NCBI GenBank assembly: GCA_947283485.1
Contig: CAMYOU010000021.1
Span: forward strand, 1-18,714
Origin: an uncultured Peptostreptococcaceae bacterium
GTDB lineage: Bacteria; Bacillota; Clostridia; Tissierellales; Peptoniphilaceae
Direction: 5' to 3'
DNA: 18,714 nucleotides
The notes below the pieces were generated by a model. That model had not been told where the DNA came from. It searched no databases and worked only from the letters and a program-made list of their open reading frames with translations. Below, piece after piece: positions 14,805 to 18,714 of this stretch. How positions within the stretch are numbered: position 1 is the stretch's first letter; each line of letters opens with the position of its first letter. Made by a program: the position numbers and the translations under genes.

Positions 14805-14833
14805 GAGAATGCAATCTGCATTCTCTTTTTTTT
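14805..14833 (+). terminator. Rho-independent terminator of the tRNA-Ser/SRP RNA unit
   Basis: GAGAATGCA (14805-14813) and TGCATTCTC (14817-14825) form a perfect 9-base stem with an ATC loop, followed by eight T's. Confidence 0.93.
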
Positions 14834-14855
14834 CGGGGCTTTCAGAGACTCTTTT

Positions 14856-14864
14856 TGGTATAAT
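14856..14864 (+). promoter_or_regulatory. extended -10 promoter of dnaX operon
   Basis: TGGTATAAT (14856-14864) is a consensus extended -10 (TGn plus TATAAT), 22 bases before the dnaX ATG; no good -35 is visible. Lying directly after the SRP RNA terminator, it gives dnaX its own transcript with a short leader, and it rules out an in-frame upstream ATG at 14809. Confidence 0.65.
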
Positions 14865-14886
14865 GAATAGGAATCGGGGTGATTCT

Positions 14887-16809
14887 ATGCATCAGGCGCT
14901 CTACCGTCTGTACAGACCCAAGACATTCGACGAAATTCTGGGTCAGGATGCGGTGGTCTCCGTCTTAAAAGAACAAGTTCGCACGGGTGCGATCGGGCAC
15001 GCGTATCTTTTTTCGGGGATGCGCGGCACGGGAAAGACTTCGTGCGCCAAAGTGTTTGCACGGGCACTCAACTGTCTTCGACCGCAAAGCGGCAATCCCT
15101 GCAATCACTGTGAGAACTGTGAAAAAATCTTAGAAGAAGCGACCATCGACATCATCGAGATGGACGCGGCAAGCAACAGACGCATCGACGATATCAGAGA
15201 TCTCAGAGAACGCGTTATCTATCTGCCGCAGGATCTCAAGTATAAAGTCTATATCATCGACGAGGCGCATATGATCACGAACGAGGGGTTCAATGCGCTC
15301 TTGAAAACGCTCGAAGAACCGCCCTCCCATCTCGTCTTTATCCTCGCAACGACGGAACCGGAGAAGATTCCGAAGACGATTCTCTCGCGCGTGCAACGGT
15401 TCCACTTTGCAAGGCTCTCCGACGAGATCATCGCAAAGCATGTGGCGGACGTGTTACAACGGGAGAAGAAGACTTTTGACGCGGATGTCCCGAAGAAAAT
15501 CGCACTGCGCTCGGGCGGGGCGATGCGTGACGCCCTCACGAGTCTCGACCAACTTATGCATTTATCGCATATCGCGACGGAAGATGTCGATGAAGTGACG
15601 GGCAGTTCCGAGACACAAGACGTCGCGATCCTCCTCGAAGCGATCGCGAAGAAAGACGCCGTCGCGGCGGGGAACATCCTTGCGACCATGCGCGGCAATC
15701 CGGAGGTCCTCCTAAGTGATCTTACGCTCGGTGCGAGGAAGATTCTCTGGGAGAAGATGGGTGCCGTGCCTGCGAGCCTACCGTGGCTCGGTGAATTCTC
15801 CGAGGATTCGGCACTCTATATGCTAAGGCTCTTTCTCGATGCGAAGACGAAACTGCGTTTCTCGGACGACGGACGTTTGCTCGTCGAACTTGCCGTCTAT
15901 GAAGCGATCTATACGACCGACAAACGCGCACTCGAAGAACGTGTGGCAAGGCTTGAGGAAATGCTTCGAGACGGCTCGGTGCGAACATCGGAGAAGATGG
16001 AAGTACGCGTGACGCCCGTGACGTCGACATCGCCCACGATGGATCACAAAGCATCGATCGAGAAAACATCGGTCGAGAAAGCACCGATCGAGAAAATACC
16101 GATCGAGAAACCATCCGTCGAAGAGAAGAAGCCTGTAGAAGAAACGCCTCCTGCGCCTGCGCAATCTGCGGAGGAAATCCAGAAGGCCGAGTCTTCCGGA
16201 ACCGCTCCGAGAAAAACGGCAGAGTCAGACTTGGAAGACGCATGGACGATCGATCCGTCGGAGATGGAAGAGATGGATTGGAATAGCCCTTGGGAACCTG
16301 AGGAAACGACGGCACCGGTGACCGAAACACCTGAGACAAAGTCTGTTCTTCCCAAAGCGTCTCCCGAGGAACCGCGCTCGGAGGTACAAGAATCCGCGAT
16401 GTCGACCGATGCGCCGACGCCCGTCGAAGCACCGCCGACAAAGGCGAATGAGACCGCGCCGAGCGAAACTCAGACGGAGACGGCGATGGAAGACGGGACA
16501 TTTGATTTTGACGCCGTGTTAAAGCACATCAGCGCGCAGGATCCCGCCATGGGGACGCTCCTTTCGTTCGGCACTTTTGCGGGGATCGAAAAGGGACTTG
16601 TAAACGTCACGTTTTCCAAGAAACACGCGTTTCAGCGCGATTATCTCGCGCATCCCGACAGACTTGCGCGTCTTACTGAGTTGTCCCGCGTGGACGGCAA
16701 GAGTGTCCGTTTTTTACTGACACTGGAAGAAAAACCGGATGAGAGCGAAGAAATTCGCGCATTTTTTGGAGATTTGTTGGTGAGAGGAGAAAGAAATGAA
16801 GAGAAATAA
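14887..16809 (+). CDS. dnaX: DNA polymerase III subunit gamma/tau
   Basis: The 640-residue clamp-loader ATPase binds the other loader subunits and polymerase and places the sliding clamp on primed DNA. The N-terminal AAA+ module (about 1-240) has Walker A GMRGTGKT (44-51), a zinc site of Cys63, 72, 75 and 78, Walker B IIDEAH (123-128), sensor 1 ATTEP and the arginine finger in LSRVQRF (167-172). A collar domain follows to about residue 360. A long Pro/Glu/Ser/Thr-rich disordered linker (about 370-530) contains degenerate VEK/IEK repeats. The C-terminal tau domain begins at FDFDAVLKHISAQDPA. The ATG 14887 follows GGGGTGAT. It overlaps ebfC by 14 bases. I found no slippery site of the E. coli type that would produce a separate gamma form. 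Confidence 0.96.
   Translation: MHQALYRLYRPKTFDEILGQDAVVSVLKEQVRTGAIGHAYLFSGMRGTGKTSCAKVFARALNCLRPQSGNPCNHCENCEKILEEATIDIIEMDAASNRRIDDIRDLRERVIYLPQDLKYKVYIIDEAHMITNEGFNALLKTLEEPPSHLVFILATTEPEKIPKTILSRVQRFHFARLSDEIIAKHVADVLQREKKTFDADVPKKIALRSGGAMRDALTSLDQLMHLSHIATEDVDEVTGSSETQDVAILLEAIAKKDAVAAGNILATMRGNPEVLLSDLTLGARKILWEKMGAVPASLPWLGEFSEDSALYMLRLFLDAKTKLRFSDDGRLLVELAVYEAIYTTDKRALEERVARLEEMLRDGSVRTSEKMEVRVTPVTSTSPTMDHKASIEKTSVEKAPIEKIPIEKPSVEEKKPVEETPPAPAQSAEEIQKAESSGTAPRKTAESDLEDAWTIDPSEMEEMDWNSPWEPEETTAPVTETPETKSVLPKASPEEPRSEVQESAMSTDAPTPVEAPPTKANETAPSETQTETAMEDGTFDFDAVLKHISAQDPAMGTLLSFGTFAGIEKGLVNVTFSKKHAFQRDYLAHPDRLARLTELSRVDGKSVRFLLTLEEKPDESEEIRAFFGDLLVRGERNEEK
16057..16116 (+). repeat. 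15-bp in-frame tandem repeat in the dnaX linker
   Basis: Four adjoining 15-base units (16057, 16072, 16087, 16102) of the form ATCGAGAAAnCATCG or GTCGAGAAAGCACCG encode the pentapeptides IEKTS, VEKAP, IEKIP and IEKPS. A decayed fifth unit (VEEKK) follows. Because the period is a multiple of three, copy-number change would alter linker length without breaking the frame. Confidence 0.85.
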
Positions 16810-17131
16810 ATTCCCGGGTATGCCCGGCAATATGAACAATATGATGAAACAGGTACAAGAGATGCAAAGAAAGATGGAGGAAGCACAGGCGAAACTCGAC
16901 GAGACGGAAATCGCCGGCAGTGCGGGTGGCGGCATGATTGAAGCCGTCGTCACGGGCAAGAAAGAGCTCGTCCGCATCAAGATCAAACCGGAAGTCGTCG
17001 ATCCCGAGGACGTCGAGATGCTCGAGGATCTCATCGTGGCGGCAGTGGGAGATGCCATGCGCAAGGCGGACGAGATCGCGAATTCGGAGATGTCAAAATT
17101 GACCGGAGGCATCAATATTCCAGGATTTTAG
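16796..17131 (+). CDS. ebfC: YbaB/EbfC family nucleoid-associated DNA-binding protein
   Basis: The 111-residue protein matches YbaB/EbfC in length and layout. A Met-rich N-terminus (PGMPGNMNNMMKQVQEMQRK) leads to a long helix. A beta core (AGGGMIEAVVTGKKELVRIKI, with KPEVVDPEDVEMLEDLIVAA) and a C-terminal helix ending near SKLTGGINIPGF follow. EbfC forms dimers that bind DNA and are associated with the nucleoid, and it is nearly always encoded between dnaX and recR, as here. The ATG overlaps the dnaX end by 14 bases, with GAGAGGAGAAAG as ribosome site. Confidence 0.95.
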   Translation: MKRNKFPGMPGNMNNMMKQVQEMQRKMEEAQAKLDETEIAGSAGGGMIEAVVTGKKELVRIKIKPEVVDPEDVEMLEDLIVAAVGDAMRKADEIANSEMSKLTGGINIPGF

Positions 17132-17140
17132 AGGTGTGTG

Positions 17141-17743
17141 ATGCAATATCCGAAACCCATTGAAGACTTGATCCATACTTTGAGTTATCTGCCCGGCATC
17201 GGGCAAAAATCCGCTCAGCGCATGACCTTTGCGATTCTCGACTGGCAACCGGAGAAGATCGCAGAGCTCGCGGACGCGCTCGTCGCCGCCAAGGATAAAA
17301 TCCACCCCTGCGCACGTTGCAACAGCCTGACGGATGAAGAATACTGTTCCGTCTGCCGATCCGATCGCGACGAGACGAAACTCGTCGTCGTGGAAGATAC
17401 GATGAAGATGTTTGCGTTTGAGAATATGGGGAATTACAAGGGAAAATACTATTGTCTCGGCGGACTTGTCTCACCCTTACGGCGCATCGGCCCCGAAAAG
17501 CTTGCGATCGAAGGACTCTTACAGATCCTCCGTGAGGGTGTGGTCGAGGAAGTGATTCTTGCACTCAGTCCGACTTCGGACGGAGAGATTACGACCTATG
17601 TCCTCAAAGATATCATGAAAGACTATAAAGTGCGTGTGACGAAACTTGCGCAGGGCATTGCGCCGGGATCGAGTCTCGAGTATTACGACGCGTATACTTT
17701 GTCCCGCGCATTTATTGAGCGCAGAGATGTGGAGGATGAATAA
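17141..17743 (+). CDS. recR: recombination mediator protein RecR
   Basis: The 200-residue protein works with RecO (and RecF) to load RecA onto single-stranded DNA gaps. In order it has a helix-hairpin-helix LPGIGQKSAQRM (17-28), a zinc finger with Cys57, 60, 69 and 72 (CARCNSLTDEEYCSVC), a TOPRIM domain starting at LVVVEDTMKMFAFE (81-94) with GKYYCLGGLVSP, and the C-terminal LAQGIAPGSSLEYYDAYTL stretch. The start is set at ATG 17141 after GAGGTG; a GTG directly before it (17138) is possible. It ends immediately before the next start codon. Its place after ebfC is the conserved replication/recombination gene order. Confidence 0.96.
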   Translation: MQYPKPIEDLIHTLSYLPGIGQKSAQRMTFAILDWQPEKIAELADALVAAKDKIHPCARCNSLTDEEYCSVCRSDRDETKLVVVEDTMKMFAFENMGNYKGKYYCLGGLVSPLRRIGPEKLAIEGLLQILREGVVEEVILALSPTSDGEITTYVLKDIMKDYKVRVTKLAQGIAPGSSLEYYDAYTLSRAFIERRDVEDE

Positions 17744-18445
17744 ATGAGATGCTATGCGGCAAAAAGTGAACATATGAAACTCGGAGGCGTACCGTGTACC
17801 GTGGCAAAGCCGGATTTTTCTGCGCCGCTTCTCTATTACTATCACGGTTGGTCGTCTTCGCCCGACGAACAGGGTCTAAGACTCATCACGCTGGCAGGTG
17901 CGGGGTACACCGTCGTCGCCCCTTGTGCGTACATGCACGGGGAACGAGGAAAAGTCGCGTACGAAAAACCCGAGATCATCTCGGAAGTTTTCTTCCGCGC
18001 CATTCGCACGCATCTCGAAGAATTTGAGCGTGTAAAGAGCGCGGCGAGAGAACTCGTTCCCACAGGTCCCGCGTTTCTCTACGGCAATTCCATGGGCGGC
18101 ATGACCGCCTATCATCTCCTCGCGCGGGAAGATTTCGCGGCGGCGGTCATTACCAATTCCACGCCGTTTACGAGGCGGTGGGCGGACTATGTGGAAAAGG
18201 AATATCTCCACGGTCTCCCTATGGAAGAAGTCCTCGAGGATGCGTCGTTTCCCGAACACACGCCACTCTATGCGATGGGCGGTGACGCGGATGTCGTCGT
18301 TCCGCAAAAGGACGTGCGGGAGACACTGGAACCCGAGGACAAGTATCTCAATTTTCCCGACCTGGCGCATTACGTCACGGCCGTGATGATGAATCAAACC
18401 GTCAATTTTTTTGACAAGCATCTCAAGGGAGGTCGCCATGAATGA
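17744..18445 (+). CDS. alpha/beta hydrolase (prolyl oligopeptidase-like esterase/peptidase fold)
   Basis: The 233-residue cytoplasmic hydrolase has the oxyanion segment YYYHGWSSS (31-39), the nucleophile elbow GNSMGG with Ser116, a likely acid at Asp181 or Asp183 (GGDADVVVPQ) and the catalytic histidine at His209 (DLAHYV), in canonical order. This fits an esterase or small-substrate peptidase; the natural substrate cannot be read. The ATG directly follows the recR stop and uses GGAGGA within the recR end, so the genes are translationally coupled. Its stop overlaps the start of the rhodanese gene by eight bases. Confidence 0.85.
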   Translation: MRCYAAKSEHMKLGGVPCTVAKPDFSAPLLYYYHGWSSSPDEQGLRLITLAGAGYTVVAPCAYMHGERGKVAYEKPEIISEVFFRAIRTHLEEFERVKSAARELVPTGPAFLYGNSMGGMTAYHLLAREDFAAAVITNSTPFTRRWADYVEKEYLHGLPMEEVLEDASFPEHTPLYAMGGDADVVVPQKDVRETLEPEDKYLNFPDLAHYVTAVMMNQTVNFFDKHLKGGRHE

Positions 18446-18714
18446 GAAAACTTATACGATCATCGTCGTCGTTGCTCTGTTTTTCTATCTCTTTTTCAGC
18501 TGGAAAGCGGGGCAGATTCGATTCGGCGATGTCGCCAAGAAATACAAACGCGTGACACCCGGTGCCGCCAAAATTCTCTGGGATCGCGGTGCCACTTTTG
18601 TCGATGTGAGAAGCCCCGAGGAATACCACGAGGTACACATTGCAGGGGCGATCAATATTCCCGTCGAAGAGATTCTAAACGGTGCCGAACTGCCGGATCG
18701 GGAGAAAGAGACCG
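18438..18714 (+). CDS. membrane-anchored rhodanese-domain protein (partial, runs off the window)
   Basis: The 92 residues seen begin with one membrane span (about 7-21, TIIVVVALFFYLFFSW) behind a short charged N-terminus, followed by a rhodanese domain. That domain shows the family's CH2A-like segment FVDVRSPEEYHEVHIAGAIN (54-73) and IPVEEI. The active-site cysteine loop lies beyond the window, so it is unknown whether the protein is a sulfur transferase or a catalytically inactive rhodanese fold. The start overlaps the hydrolase stop, with AAGGGAGG as ribosome site, which makes it the fifth gene of the dnaX operon unless a promoter lies inside. Confidence 0.88.
   Translation, partial: MNEKTYTIIVVVALFFYLFFSWKAGQIRFGDVAKKYKRVTPGAAKILWDRGATFVDVRSPEEYHEVHIAGAINIPVEEILNGAELPDREKET

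Noticed and set aside
15722..16501. 259-codon open frame on the minus strand, antisense to the dnaX linker
   Set aside because: It is a Ser/Arg/Pro-rich translation of the reverse of a low-complexity linker with no domain or ribosome site.
14887..16809. possible programmed frameshift in dnaX giving a short gamma form
   Set aside because: I found no A-AAA-AAG-type heptamer with a following hairpin near the end of the AAA+/collar region. The only six-A run is near codon 80, too early to be useful.

Overview
The window reads as chromosomal DNA of a Gram-positive, Firmicutes-type (Bacillota, probably clostridial) bacterium. The evidence is strong AGGAGG-type ribosome sites, tight operons with overlapping start and stop codons, T-tailed hairpin terminators, a large SRP RNA with an Alu-type domain, and the gene order tRNA-Ser / SRP RNA / dnaX / ebfC / recR, which matches the Bacillus subtilis scr-dnaX-yaaK-recR neighbourhood. 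I cannot name a genus. Most of the window is of medium GC content; the first ~230 bases are visibly AT-richer. I see no insertion sequence, phage gene or CRISPR array.

Layout. (1) 1-592: two small genes, one unknown and one Sm/LSm-like, ending at a hairpin terminator. (2) 653-3209: an envelope-stress style cassette of an ECF sigma factor with a textbook ECF promoter, its zinc-binding anti-sigma factor, a possible 38-residue membrane peptide, and a BcrA-like ABC ATPase with its permease. (3) 3337-9226: a complete phosphate regulon in one operon, pstS-pstC-pstA-pstB-phoU-phoP-phoR, preceded by 11-bp-phased PhoP-box repeats. PstS has its two halves in the reverse of the classical order, so it looks circularly permuted. 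(4) 9354-12980: a small unknown gene, an amidohydrolase of the YtcJ type, a DUF3311-like small membrane protein and a sodium:solute symporter, probably an uptake-and-hydrolysis unit for an unknown substrate. (5) 13012-14349: a single MalY/PatB-type PLP C-S lyase gene with its own promoter and terminator. (6) 14394-14833: a strong promoter driving tRNA-Ser(GGA) and, one nucleotide after its CCA end, the SRP RNA, closed by a terminator. (7) 14856 to the end: dnaX, ebfC, recR, an alpha/beta hydrolase and a membrane-anchored rhodanese-domain protein cut by the window edge, all overlapping or nearly abutting.

How they work together. The Pst transporter and PhoU feed phosphate status to the PhoR/PhoP pair encoded in the same transcript, and PhoP-type repeats upstream suggest autoregulation. 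The ECF unit is probably a membrane-damage or antimicrobial-peptide response in which the released sigma factor transcribes its own operon, including the ABC transporter. dnaX, ebfC and recR serve replication and recombination. The most unusual points are the permuted PstS, the G7 run that links the small membrane peptide to the ATPase frame, and the tandem tRNA/SRP RNA unit.
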